From contig NZ_JADKYZ010000005.1 in assembly GCF_015354245.1 (NCBI RefSeq), positions 248,001-312,000 on the forward strand: a DNA stretch of 64,000 nucleotides, in the 5' to 3' direction. Position 1 is the stretch's first letter. Every line of letters begins with the position of its first letter. The notes under the pieces are model-generated. The model was not told where the DNA came from and did not search any database. It saw nothing but the letters and a program-made list of their open reading frames with translations. The translations under genes were made by a program, and so were the position numbers. This DNA comes from Diaphorobacter caeni (GTDB lineage: Bacteria > Pseudomonadota > Gammaproteobacteria > Burkholderiales > Burkholderiaceae_C). Below, one piece after another: positions 17,167 to 25,285 of the stretch.

Positions 17167-17804
17167 CAGGTGTTGCCGACGTAGGGGTTGGTTTTGCGTT
17201 CGCGGCCAAAGGTGCTCTCCGGTCCGTGTCCCGGAATGAACACCGTCTGATCGCCCATCGGCCACAGGCGTTGCGTGATCGAGTCGATCAGCTGCTGGTG
17301 GTTGCCCTTGGGAAAATCCGTGCGCCCGATGCTGCCCGCGAACAGCACATCGCCGACGAAGGCGCGGTCGATCTGCGGCGCGTGGAACACCACATGGCCG
17401 GGCGTGTGGCCGGGGCAGTGGCGCACGTTGAGCGTCTCGTTGCCGATCTGCACCGTGTCGCCGTCATGCAGCCAGCGCGTGGGAGTGAACGGCAGCGCGG
17501 GCGGAAAGCCGAACATCTGGCTTTGCTGCGGCAGGCCGTCGATCCAGAACTGGTCGCCTTCCTCGGGCCCGATGATCGGCAGCCCGAGCTTCTGCGACAG
17601 CTCGCCCGTGCCGCCCGCATGGTCGATGTGCGCATGCGTGAGCCACAGCGCCTTGAGGTTCAGGCCGAGCTTGTCCACTTCGGCGAGCAGCACATCGAGA
17701 TCGCCTCCGGGGTCGACGATGGCGGCGTCCTTGGTGACATCGCACCAGACGATGGACGAATTCTGCTGGAACTGGGTGACGGGGACGGTGAGGTACTGAA
17801 GCAT
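17166..17804 (-). CDS. MBL-fold hydrolase, glyoxalase II-like
   Basis: 212-residue cytoplasmic metallo-hydrolase. It carries the metal-binding motif THAHIDHAGG, further ligands in CPGHTPGHVVF, FVGDVLFAGSIGRTDFP and the final PGHGPESTFGRERKTNPYV. The length and the FAGSIGRTD segment match the short YcbL-type glyoxalase II group rather than the classical GloB of about 255 residues. It probably hydrolyses a glutathione or other thioester. It converges on the M48 gene. Confidence 0.9.
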   Translation of the reverse strand: MLQYLTVPVTQFQQNSSIVWCDVTKDAAIVDPGGDLDVLLAEVDKLGLNLKALWLTHAHIDHAGGTGELSQKLGLPIIGPEEGDQFWIDGLPQQSQMFGFPPALPFTPTRWLHDGDTVQIGNETLNVRHCPGHTPGHVVFHAPQIDRAFVGDVLFAGSIGRTDFPKGNHQQLIDSITQRLWPMGDQTVFIPGHGPESTFGRERKTNPYVGNT

Positions 17805-17977
17805 GGGGCGAGCGGGTCAAATGGGCCTCGAATGGGCCCGATGTGGGGAATCGGATGCAATTTTTCGCAAGTGCCGCCAATGTATCCAACTTTTGAATCG
17901 ACGTGTCTTCTGGCACATCGGGGCTCATCGTGCATTGCTGCATATAAATTTCCTAACTAATCAAGTAAGGAATAGCC

Positions 17978-18022
17978 ATGACGATAAGTAAATGTTCACT
18001 GGCTGCCTATACTTTGCTCTGA
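17978..18022 (+). other. Possible 14-residue leader peptide
   Basis: ATG preceded by AAGGA at six bases, encoding MTISKCSLAAYTLL and stopping before a structured stretch. The good ribosome-binding site is the only support; it may be chance. Confidence 0.2.
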
Positions 18023-18123
18023 TTCGTCTTGCAAAAGACCAAAGCGTGGCGGACGGCCTTGCCTTTGTGTTGTCGGCGTGTGAGCTGACGCAAACCGGTT
18101 GTCGTTATCACCTGCTTTTTGAC

Positions 18124-18148
18124 TCCTGAGCGTGCAGAACGCTCGGGA
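18124..18148 (+). other. 5' untranslated hairpin before the Mo-hydroxylase genes
   Basis: TCCTGAGCGT-GCAGA-ACGCTCGGGA forms a 10-bp stem with one G-T pair, 76 bases before the GTG start. It may act in mRNA stability or attenuation. Confidence 0.35.
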
Positions 18149-18223
18149 ACCCATAGTCATCTAGCGATGTGAAACGCCAGCATCCTGCTGTGCGCGCGCG
18201 CATTGCTTCAAGGAGCTGGAACC

Positions 18224-21031
18224 GTGTCCAAACTGGACTTCAATCGACGCAGTTTTCTGAAAGCCGCTGCGGCCATGGGCGTGATCGCCAGCGTGCGCCC
18301 GGTCAAAGATGCGCTCGCCGAACTCATCACCCCCGCCGGTGGCCAGGAAACCCACTGGATCAGCGGCAGCAAACTCAACTACCGTCGCGACGGCCTGGCC
18401 AAGGTCATGGGACAAAAGGTCTTTGCCATCGACCTGCGCGCCAAGGACATGCAGGGATGGCCCGAGCAGCAGTCCTACGCGCTGACGATCCACCTCCCGC
18501 GCGCCGACCGCATCTACGAAGGTCTGGATCTCTCCGTGCTGGGCGAGGACTTCAAGCCCGACGTGCTGCTGGACGCGCAAAGCATTGCCGCCGACGGGCT
18601 GCGCATGCCCGATCCGGGCTTCTACGGCGAATTCTTCGTCAAGAAGGGCGAGCTCTCGCCGATGCTGGGCCACCCGGTCGCCATCGGCATCTGGCACGAC
18701 TACGAGAAATTCCGCGTCGCCAACAAGCGCTTGCGCTTCAACGACGCGATCTTCCGTTTCGGCGCGGAGATGGCGCAGCCCGCCCGCGCCCCCTACGTGG
18801 CGGCGCGCTACGTGCGCGTGCAGGGCGACGACGCCTATGGCGAAGACAAGTTCTCGCCCATGAAGCAAACCGTCGTCTGGCCGCCCGTCGATGAAAAGGG
18901 CGTGCACTGGCCTGACGCATCGCACCCGGCGTTCGGCGCGCTGATGGGCGAATCGGCCCGCATCCAGTCCGAGATGAAAGAGCCGGGAGAAGGGCTGCGC
19001 GCCTTCGCCCGCAAGTACTACAGCCAGTCCATCGAACACATGGCGATGGAGATGGAAAACGGTCTGGCCTGGTACGACCGCACGACCGGCGAGCTGCACA
19101 TGGTGGGCGCTGCGCAGGCCCCGTACGGCACGGCCGAGCATGTGATGCACATGGTCAAGGACAGCCGTCTGCCGCTCAACAAGCTGGACTACATCAGCTC
19201 CTACACCGTGGGCTACGGTCAGAAGGAGCACCAGCCCTTCCCGTTCTACGTGGCGCTGGCGTCGCTGTACGCCGAGGGCCGTCCGGTGCGCCTTGCGCTC
19301 GATCGCTGGAAGCATTTCCAGTTCGCGCTCAAGCGCCATCCGTTCGATGTGGAAACCGCCATCTCGGTGGACAAGGAAGGCAAGTTCCAGTCGCTGACCT
19401 GCCACATGGTGGGCGACGGCGGCGGGGTGACCAACTTCAGCCCCTCCGTGGGCACCGTGGCCGTCACGGCGGCGCAGTCCATCTACTACTTCCCGCAGAG
19501 CGATCTGTCGGTGGTGGTCAACCCGAGCGTGGGCGTGACCTCGGGCTCCATGCGCGGCTACGGCTCGGTGCAGTCCATGGCCTATACCGAGATGCTGGTC
19601 GATGAGATCGCTGCGGAAATCGGTCTGGACGCGATCGAGCTGCGCCGCCGCAACGTGCTCAAGAGCAGCATGAAGAACACCCAGGGCGCGTCGCCCTCGG
19701 GGCATCTGCGCATCGGCGAGATTCTGGACATCGCCGCCAAGGACCCGCTGTGGACCGAGCGCGAAAAGCGCAAGGCCGACTACGAGGCGGCCAACCCCGG
19801 CATGCGGTACGGCGTCGGTTTCGGTGCGGTGCAAAAGGACTTCGGCACGGGTGCCGAGGCCTCGATCGCCGAGCTGGAGATCACGCCGGAAGGCCGCCTC
19901 AAGATGCGCCACATCGCCAACGAAATCGGCACCGGCAGCACGACCTCGCAGATGGTGGCCGTCGAGCCCATACTTGGCCGCCCGGCCGACGATGTGGACT
20001 TCGCCGTCAATCACTGGGACAACATGCCGCTCGAGAGCAAGGACGAGCCCTACACCACGCCCCAGGCCAAGGAAGACGAGCTGGCACGCAATCCGTTCTG
20101 GGTGCCGCGCATGGTCTCGCCCGTGTCGGCCTCCAACTCGGCGTACTACTTCCGCCACGCCACGCAGCAGGCCGCGCAGCTGCTGCTCAAGCTGTGCCTG
20201 TGGCCGGCCGCACAGTCGATCTGGTCGAGCAAGGCGGGCGGCGGTCAGCTGCTGCCCAGCGCCACCACCGAAGACATGCTCGAATGGCGTGACGGCATGC
20301 TGGTCGCGGAAGGCATGGAGCCGCTGAGCTTCGCGCGCCTTGCTGCCCACGCGCACGAGAAGGGCATGGTCACCGGTGTGTGCGTGCACGCGTTCAACCG
20401 CTGGGCCTGGGCCAAGGCCGACTTCACCGTCGAGGGCGTGAAGTTCCAGCCGTTCATCGATGCGCTGTCGGTCAAGTACGGGCAGGGCGCAAGCGACGCC
20501 AAGAAGGCCGCGATGACGCATGGCGGCTATGCGTTCGTGCCACGCGACAAGGTCTACTTCCCGCCCGTGCAGCGCACCAATGCGGGCACCGTGTACTACG
20601 CGCCCTGCGCCACGATGGTGGAGCTGGCCGTGTCCAGCGGCACCGGCAAGGTGAACATCCTCTCGCACAAGACGTGGCTGGAATGCGGCACGCAGATCGT
20701 GCCGGAGCTGGTCTCGGGACAGATCCAGGGGGGCGTGGTCATGGGCATCGGCCACGCGCTGTATGAAGACCTGCCGCGCGACGCCACCGGTCCGGGCAAT
20801 GGCCAATGGGGGCTCAACCGCTATCACGTGCCACGGGCGAGCGAAGTGGCCGTGTGGACCGCGCAAGGCAATGTGCTGCCGCCGCTGTCGCGCACCGACC
20901 CACCCAAGGGCATGGCCGAGGTGGTGATGATTCCGGTCATCGCCGCCTGCGTGAACGCCGTGGCCAACGCCACCGGCAAGCGTTTCTATGCCACCCCATT
21001 GACCCCCGAAAAAATCAGAGAGGTACTGTGA
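18224..21031 (+). CDS. Xanthine dehydrogenase-family Mo-binding large subunit, Tat-exported
   Basis: 935-residue catalytic subunit of a molybdenum hydroxylase, oxidising an aldehyde or N-heterocycle. The N-terminus has a twin-arginine signal (NRRSFLKAAAAMGVIAS), so the enzyme is periplasmic. Cofactor regions include GYGQKEHQPFPFYVALASL, SGSMRGYGSVQ, EIGTGSTTSQMV and GQIQGGVVMGIGHALYE; the likely catalytic glutamate is in DPPKGMAEVVM near the C-terminus. GTG 18224 is chosen because AGGAG lies 8 bases upstream. At 935 residues it is longer than the IorB type (about 750). It overlaps the next gene by one base. Substrate could be an aldehyde, isoquinoline-like or nicotinate-like compound; the sequence does not decide. 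Confidence 0.9.
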   Translation: MSKLDFNRRSFLKAAAAMGVIASVRPVKDALAELITPAGGQETHWISGSKLNYRRDGLAKVMGQKVFAIDLRAKDMQGWPEQQSYALTIHLPRADRIYEGLDLSVLGEDFKPDVLLDAQSIAADGLRMPDPGFYGEFFVKKGELSPMLGHPVAIGIWHDYEKFRVANKRLRFNDAIFRFGAEMAQPARAPYVAARYVRVQGDDAYGEDKFSPMKQTVVWPPVDEKGVHWPDASHPAFGALMGESARIQSEMKEPGEGLRAFARKYYSQSIEHMAMEMENGLAWYDRTTGELHMVGAAQAPYGTAEHVMHMVKDSRLPLNKLDYISSYTVGYGQKEHQPFPFYVALASLYAEGRPVRLALDRWKHFQFALKRHPFDVETAISVDKEGKFQSLTCHMVGDGGGVTNFSPSVGTVAVTAAQSIYYFPQSDLSVVVNPSVGVTSGSMRGYGSVQSMAYTEMLVDEIAAEIGLDAIELRRRNVLKSSMKNTQGASPSGHLRIGEILDIAAKDPLWTEREKRKADYEAANPGMRYGVGFGAVQKDFGTGAEASIAELEITPEGRLKMRHIANEIGTGSTTSQMVAVEPILGRPADDVDFAVNHWDNMPLESKDEPYTTPQAKEDELARNPFWVPRMVSPVSASNSAYYFRHATQQAAQLLLKLCLWPAAQSIWSSKAGGGQLLPSATTEDMLEWRDGMLVAEGMEPLSFARLAAHAHEKGMVTGVCVHAFNRWAWAKADFTVEGVKFQPFIDALSVKYGQGASDAKKAAMTHGGYAFVPRDKVYFPPVQRTNAGTVYYAPCATMVELAVSSGTGKVNILSHKTWLECGTQIVPELVSGQIQGGVVMGIGHALYEDLPRDATGPGNGQWGLNRYHVPRASEVAVWTAQGNVLPPLSRTDPPKGMAEVVMIPVIAACVNAVANATGKRFYATPLTPEKIREVL

Positions 21032-21606
21032 TGCAGGACCAGGACCGTATTCAATTCAGCGCCACCATCAACCGCAAAAAAATCGGCCCCGTCGACGTTC
21101 CCAAGGACTTGATGATGATCGAGTTCCTGCAGGAATACGCGGGCATGAACGGCACCCGTCTGGGCTGCGGACAGGGCGTGTGCCGTGCCTGCACCATCAT
21201 CGTGGACGACCCGGAGAAGGGCGCGATCACCGTGCCCGCCTGCGTGACCGGCGTCACCTGGCTCAACGGCAAGACCATCCGCACCGTGGAAGGCATCGCG
21301 TCGGTGGACGACAAGGGCGTGGTGCACCCATCGCCCGTGCAGAAGGCGTTTCTGGAGCACTACTCCTTCCAGTGCGGCTACTGCACTCCGGGCTTCGTGA
21401 ACTCGGCCACCGCGCTGATGGAGCGGCTCGAAAAGCACCCCGTGCCCGCAGACGAGGTGGAGAAGGCCATCGAGGACCAGCTCGAAGCCCACATCTGCCG
21501 CTGCACCGGCTACGTGCGCTACTACCACGCCGTGCGCGACGTGATCCTGAAGACGCCGGGCCTGACCACGGGCACGCGCACCAAGGAGGTAGTCAACAAT
21601 GGCTAA
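21031..21606 (+). CDS. (2Fe-2S)-binding small subunit of the Mo hydroxylase
   Basis: 191 residues with two [2Fe-2S] clusters. The plant-type cluster has Cys in GCGQGVCRACTI plus a later Cys (VPACVTGV), and the second cluster is in FQCGYCTPGFVNSAT and HICRCTGYVRY. It has no signal peptide, as expected for a subunit carried across the membrane with the Tat-tagged large subunit. Start ATG 21031 shares its A with the preceding TGA. It passes electrons from the Mo centre to the cytochrome encoded next; the two genes overlap by 8 bases. Confidence 0.93.
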   Translation: MQDQDRIQFSATINRKKIGPVDVPKDLMMIEFLQEYAGMNGTRLGCGQGVCRACTIIVDDPEKGAITVPACVTGVTWLNGKTIRTVEGIASVDDKGVVHPSPVQKAFLEHYSFQCGYCTPGFVNSATALMERLEKHPVPADEVEKAIEDQLEAHICRCTGYVRYYHAVRDVILKTPGLTTGTRTKEVVNNG

Positions 21607-22891
21607 GCGCACCTGGATCAAAGGCCTCGGCGCGGTGGTCGTCGCGGGCATCGTGGTCGTCGGTGGCCTGTACCTGTACGGCAGCGCAAGCGGCGACATT
21701 CCACCGGCCACGGTGGACTTCGCCAAGCTCGACGCCAAGCAGTTCGACGAGCTTTATGCGCGCGGCGAACAGGTCTTTCGCGCGGGCGACTGCGCGGCCT
21801 GCCACAGCTCGCCGAAGACCGGCGCCGAACTGGCCGGCGGCGTTCCCATGGTCACCCCGATGGGCACGCTCTACGGCAGCAACATCTCGCCCTCCAAGGA
21901 ACACGGCATCGGCAACTGGTCGGCCGACGACCTGTATCGCGCCGTCGCCACGGGCATCTCGCCCGGCCGCAAGGTGCTGTACCCGGCCATGCCCTACGCC
22001 AGCTACCACCAGATCACCCGTGGCGACACGGATGCGCTGTGGGTCTGGATGATGAAGCAGGCCCCGGTGGAGCTGGCCAGCAAGCCCGGCGAGATGCAGT
22101 TCCCCTTCAACATCCGCCCCGCCGTGGCGATGTGGAACGTGATCAATCGCCCGGCGGCCAAGGAGTTCGATCTTTCTTCGGGCGACGAACTGCTGCGCGG
22201 AAAGTACCTGGTGGACACGCTCGGCCACTGCGCCGAATGCCACAGCCCACGCAGCAAGCTCACCTTCGCGATGGACACTTCGCGCTATCTGGAAGGCAGC
22301 ATCATCGAGGGTGCCTACGCGCCCGCGCTGACGCCCGAGGCGCTGAAGGACCGCGGCTGGAACAAGGAAGATCTCGTCAAGTTCTTCCGCACCGGCGTCG
22401 CTCCGCAAGGCGTGATGACGTTCCGTATGGCCTCGGTGCTGGATCACTCCACCTCGCGCATGGCCGAAAAGGACGTGCGTGCCATGGCCGCCTATCTGAC
22501 GCAGAACCAGGACATGCCGGGCCCCAAGGTCAAGGCCGCGGAAGCCCAGATCAACGTGAAGGGCGAGAACCTGTACCTCGGCCTGTGTGCGGGCTGCCAC
22601 GGCGCGCAGGGCGACGGCCAGCCGCATTCGTCCGTGCCCATGAGCACCAACACCACGGCCATGTTCCACACGCCGATCAACCTGATCCGCGTGATCCGCG
22701 AAGGCGTGGCCGAACGTGACCTGGCCCACGGCGAACGCATGCAGACCATGCCCGGCTTCGCCGACAAGCTTGGCAACGAAGACATGGCGGACCTCGTCAA
22801 CTACATGCGCCAGACCTGGGGCGGCCAGCCCGGCAACGTGACGGCTGCCGACGTGGCAGACAACATCAAGACCATCGAGCACAGCAAGTAA
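21599..22891 (+). CDS. Triheme c-type cytochrome, electron acceptor of the Mo hydroxylase
   Basis: 430 residues. An N-terminal anchor (WIKGLGAVVVAGIVVVGGLYLYG) is followed by three cytochrome c domains with heme motifs CAACH (about residue 64), CAECH (about 210) and CAGCH (about 330). The architecture matches the membrane-bound cytochrome subunits of alcohol/aldehyde dehydrogenases and of nicotinate- or isoquinoline-type hydroxylases, which deliver electrons to quinone or a terminal oxidase. It overlaps the 2Fe-2S gene and ends the operon, since a strong terminator follows. Confidence 0.93.
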   Translation: MAKRTWIKGLGAVVVAGIVVVGGLYLYGSASGDIPPATVDFAKLDAKQFDELYARGEQVFRAGDCAACHSSPKTGAELAGGVPMVTPMGTLYGSNISPSKEHGIGNWSADDLYRAVATGISPGRKVLYPAMPYASYHQITRGDTDALWVWMMKQAPVELASKPGEMQFPFNIRPAVAMWNVINRPAAKEFDLSSGDELLRGKYLVDTLGHCAECHSPRSKLTFAMDTSRYLEGSIIEGAYAPALTPEALKDRGWNKEDLVKFFRTGVAPQGVMTFRMASVLDHSTSRMAEKDVRAMAAYLTQNQDMPGPKVKAAEAQINVKGENLYLGLCAGCHGAQGDGQPHSSVPMSTNTTAMFHTPINLIRVIREGVAERDLAHGERMQTMPGFADKLGNEDMADLVNYMRQTWGGQPGNVTAADVADNIKTIEHSK

Positions 22892-22933
22892 AGCAAGTCA
22901 GGCAGCAACGCACGACTGCGCTCATCATCCCAA

Positions 22934-22977
22934 AGCCCCAACCGCCTTCGGCATGCCGAAGCGGTCGGGGCTTTTTT
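22934..22977 (+). terminator. Rho-independent terminator after the Mo-hydroxylase operon
   Basis: GC-rich stem AGCCCC...ACCGC...TTCGGC closing around ATG with GCCGAAGCGGT and GGGGCT, directly followed by six T. It lies 43 bases after the cytochrome stop. Confidence 0.88.
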
Positions 22978-23016
22978 CATGCATCGCCACTGATCGTCAC
23001 GCATTCGATGTCGATC

Positions 23017-23049
23017 TTCTCGATCACCTCGATCACCTCGATCACCTCA
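23017..23049. repeat. 9-bp tandem repeat
   Basis: Three to four copies of the unit CGATCACCT, the first one altered (CGATCTTCT). It lies in the 230-base space between the terminator and the end of the reverse transcriptase gene; nothing else is seen there. Confidence 0.6.
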
Positions 23050-23121
23050 AGCTCATAGCCCTGGGGTGGCAGGGGACGCGGGGTGGTTGCGATGTCATGG
23101 GTGCGTCCTTGGAATGGAAAT

Positions 23122-24660
23122 TCAGGGAGTTTGGGAGCCCGCCGAGCACCGGATCAGAAGGGCTTTCAGCTTTTCCTGGCGCGCAGGCGTGACGAGCTGG
23201 CAGGCCCATGCCACCCGGCCGCGCAGACTGGCGAGGACTTCATCGGAGACGGCTTCTTTTTGCAATGACAGCTGGTGCAGCTCCGCGCGCAGCAGATCGT
23301 AGTCGTGCCGCGCCAGATTGGGTTGGTCGTTGACGACGACGCCGGTGATGCGCTGGCGGGCATGGCGGGGCATGCGCCGGGTCTTTTCAGGATGGAGGGC
23401 AAAGCCCTCATCCTCCGCGATGCCGCGTACCCAGCCATGCAGCGCGGCGAAATGCCGCTGCAGCGATGCGGGGCCGGAGAACACGAGATCGTCCGCATAG
23501 CGGGAGTAGCGCGCGCCAAAGCGCTCGGCCAGCGCGGACAGGCGCAGGTCCAGCTGGAACGCGCACAGATTGGCGAGCGCGGGCGACGACGACGCGCCCT
23601 GTGCCAGATGCGGCAAGGCCAGGCGCCTGGCCTGTGTGCGCGTCACGCTCGCGTCTTCCAGCAGCCGCTCGCGCACCGGCGCCGGTGTGACGGTGGTCGT
23701 CAGTGCCGTCAACTCGGTGGCGATGCCTGCGGGGTAGCCCAGAGTGCGCCAGAGCGCGCGAATCTGCGCTGCGGTGATGCTGTGGAAAAAATCCTGCAGA
23801 TCGAATGCGCAGACGAAAGGCTGTCCCGCATGCGTGGCGGCGTGGGTCAACACGCTGCGGCCCCGGGCAAAGCCGTGCGCGGCTTCGTGGACGGGAATGC
23901 GCTCGAGCAGCTGCACGCGTATCTGCTGCTGCGCTGCCGCGAGTCGCTGCTTGGGCACCTCCAGCAGGCGCAGGCCGCCGCGTGCCTTGGGAATGAGACG
24001 GTGGCGATAGTGGCTGGCGGAAAGGGCCTTGTGCGGCTGATCGCGCGGTGCGAGCTGCCATGCGGGCCGCGCGAGCCAGGCCAGATCGTCGACGCTGATG
24101 GCAAGCGCCTCTGCGAGCAGGGCGCTGTCGGGCCAGGTGGGCAGTTCCAGATCGTGCAGCGCCATCGTCGCGACCTGCATGCGGGCGGGCCGCAGCAACC
24201 AGCGGCGGACCCTGCGATGTGACCGTTCCACCCAGATCTCGAAATCCGTTTCGGCACGGGCTGGATGCTCGTCATCTAGCCAATCGACTACATCCTCTTC
24301 GCCCTCTTCGCCCCAGTTCCACGAGGCCGCCGGATCGGGCAAGGTCGCGTTCTCATCGGTGAGCCCCGCCATGCGTCGCTCGGGATAGCAGGCCGCGCCA
24401 AGGCTGGTCTCACCGCACAGGGTGGAGGCAAGTCGCCACACATCCAGCCGCGCCCACATCGGATCGGGCAGGTTCTGCAGCCGCAGGCTCCACGCGCGCA
24501 ACCAATCGGGCTGGTCCTGCGGCGCAAGCCCGAGAGAGCTCTGCGCGCGCGCCATCAACGCATGCCCGAGCCGACCACCCTCGGCATCGCTGTCCGCGAG
24601 CCAGGCGTGGGCCACGGCGAGTGCCGCATGTCGAACGTGGTTGGCAGCCTTCAGACGCAC
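23122..24660 (-). CDS. Retron-clade reverse transcriptase with N-terminal extension
   Basis: 512-residue RNA-directed DNA polymerase. The RT core spans about residues 218-445: RLIPKARGGLRLLEVPK, GFARGRSVLTHAATH (273-277, in the place of the retron NAxxH motif), the catalytic Asp in FDLQDFFHSI (287), QGASSSPALANL (354-365), the polymerase box YSRYADDLVFSG (YADD 388-391) and RITGVVVND (438-440, in place of the retron VTG motif). The first 215 residues are an extension with an acidic patch (GEEGEEDVVDWLDDE) and no domain I recognise. The only permitted start region begins at GTG 24660, whose AAGGA lies unusually close; GTG at codon 16 is an alternative. No toxin, nuclease or msr/msd RNA is recognised beside it, so an orphan or domesticated role is possible. 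Confidence 0.85.
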   Translation of the reverse strand: MRLKAANHVRHAALAVAHAWLADSDAEGGRLGHALMARAQSSLGLAPQDQPDWLRAWSLRLQNLPDPMWARLDVWRLASTLCGETSLGAACYPERRMAGLTDENATLPDPAASWNWGEEGEEDVVDWLDDEHPARAETDFEIWVERSHRRVRRWLLRPARMQVATMALHDLELPTWPDSALLAEALAISVDDLAWLARPAWQLAPRDQPHKALSASHYRHRLIPKARGGLRLLEVPKQRLAAAQQQIRVQLLERIPVHEAAHGFARGRSVLTHAATHAGQPFVCAFDLQDFFHSITAAQIRALWRTLGYPAGIATELTALTTTVTPAPVRERLLEDASVTRTQARRLALPHLAQGASSSPALANLCAFQLDLRLSALAERFGARYSRYADDLVFSGPASLQRHFAALHGWVRGIAEDEGFALHPEKTRRMPRHARQRITGVVVNDQPNLARHDYDLLRAELHQLSLQKEAVSDEVLASLRGRVAWACQLVTPARQEKLKALLIRCSAGSQTP

Positions 24661-24922
24661 TCCTTTTCAATGCGATGAAAAATGCGATGAAAACGCGATG
24701 AAAAAGGCCCTGCGGACTGCCAACCTGCAGGTCTTGCGCGAACAGGTTGCGAGATGAATCCGCGGGAAGTTCGCGCCCGGTGAAGTCCATTTTGAAAGCA
24801 ACCATGGGGATGCCCCACGGCCCGTATTGACGAAACCACATGCGTTGCATGAACGCGGGTGGAGCCAATGCGGCAACGCTTGGCAGAGCAGGGCCAGACG
24901 CATGATAGCGGGAACCTGCCCG
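24661..24922. other. Upstream region of the reverse transcriptase gene
   Basis: No gene seen. In retrons this position holds the msr-msd RNA. Several short stems can be drawn (AACCTG...CAGGTT at 24722-24749, GCGTT...AACGC at 24842-24856, GCCAA...TTGGC at 24864-24884), and CAGGTT / AACCTG pairs could also form over about 165 bases, but none is long enough to name an msr-msd with confidence. Confidence 0.3.
24669..24704. repeat. Three 12-bp tandem units before the RT start
   Basis: AATGCGATGAAA twice, then ACGCGATGAAAA. It is adjacent to the ribosome-binding site of the reverse transcriptase gene on the opposite strand. Confidence 0.7.
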
Positions 24923-24938
24923 GGGGCGAAAACGCCCC
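24923..24938 (-). terminator. Weak terminator-like hairpin after the VF530 gene
   Basis: GGGGCG-TTTT-CGCCCC on the minus strand, 6 bases after the VF530-family stop. No T-tract follows. Confidence 0.3.
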
Positions 24939-24943
24939 TGCCT

Positions 24944-25204
24944 TCAGTCGTCCTGAGAGCGCGCAGCGCGCTTCTGATCGCGCAGCATGAACAGATACAG
25001 ACCCTCCACCTTCTCGCGCGCCCAGGGCGTCTTGCGCAGGAACTTGAGGCTCGACGACACGCTCGGGTCGAGATTGAAGCAGCGCACCGGAATGCGCTCG
25101 CCCAGCTCGGCCCAGCCGAAGTAGTCGGCCAGTTCGGTCACCATGCGTTCGAGGGTGATGCCGTGCAGGGGGTCGCGGGAGCGGGGCGTTTCGGGAGTGG
25201 TCAT
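24944..25204 (-). CDS. VF530-family small DNA-binding-like protein
   Basis: 86-residue protein with the conserved [52 protein letters not shown] pattern of the VF530 (DUF2132) family, a small double-helical fold resembling DNA-binding domains. ATG 25204 ([11 protein letters not shown]) is preferred to a TTG at 25222. A terminator isolates it from the upstream transporter operon, so it has its own promoter. Function unknown. Confidence 0.88.
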   Translation of the reverse strand: MTTPETPRSRDPLHGITLERMVTELADYFGWAELGERIPVRCFNLDPSVSSSLKFLRKTPWAREKVEGLYLFMLRDQKRAARSQDD

Positions 25205-25223
25205 GGCGCCATTGTCATCCAAG

Positions 25224-25258
25224 AAAAAAGGCCGATTCCGCCTCTGTGGAATCGGCCT
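25224..25258 (-). terminator. Rho-independent terminator after the tctA-like gene
   Basis: On the minus strand GGCCGATTCC and GGAATCGGCC pair perfectly around an 8-base loop and are followed by six T. It closes the HMG-CoA reductase / transporter operon. Confidence 0.9.
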
Positions 25259-25285
25259 GGAGGACCGGGTGTCGAGCCGGACGAC

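Larger units (their letters stand above)
17805..18223. other. 419-base upstream region of the molybdenum hydroxylase operon
   Basis: No gene longer than 15 codons is supported. The region is richer in A/T than its surroundings and must hold the promoter; TATACT at 18008-18013 is a possible -10 without a clear -35. It contains a small leader-like frame at 17978-18022 and a 10-bp-stem hairpin at 18124-18148. I see no known riboswitch class. Confidence 0.5.

Noticed and set aside
18203-18223. TTG 18203 as start of the Mo-hydroxylase large subunit
   Set aside because: The GTG at 18224 has a well-placed AGGAG, which would be inside the coding region if the TTG were used.
17805-18223. A molybdenum cofactor riboswitch before the Mo hydroxylase genes
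   Set aside because: The only stable structure is a simple hairpin; I cannot match the multi-stem pattern of that class.
18161-20866. A 901-codon minus-strand frame opposite the Mo hydroxylase
   Set aside because: Shadow frame; the plus-strand product has clear cofactor motifs and a Tat signal.
22997-23050. The 9-bp tandem repeats near 23020 as a CRISPR array
   Set aside because: No spacers, unit too short and contiguous, no cas genes.
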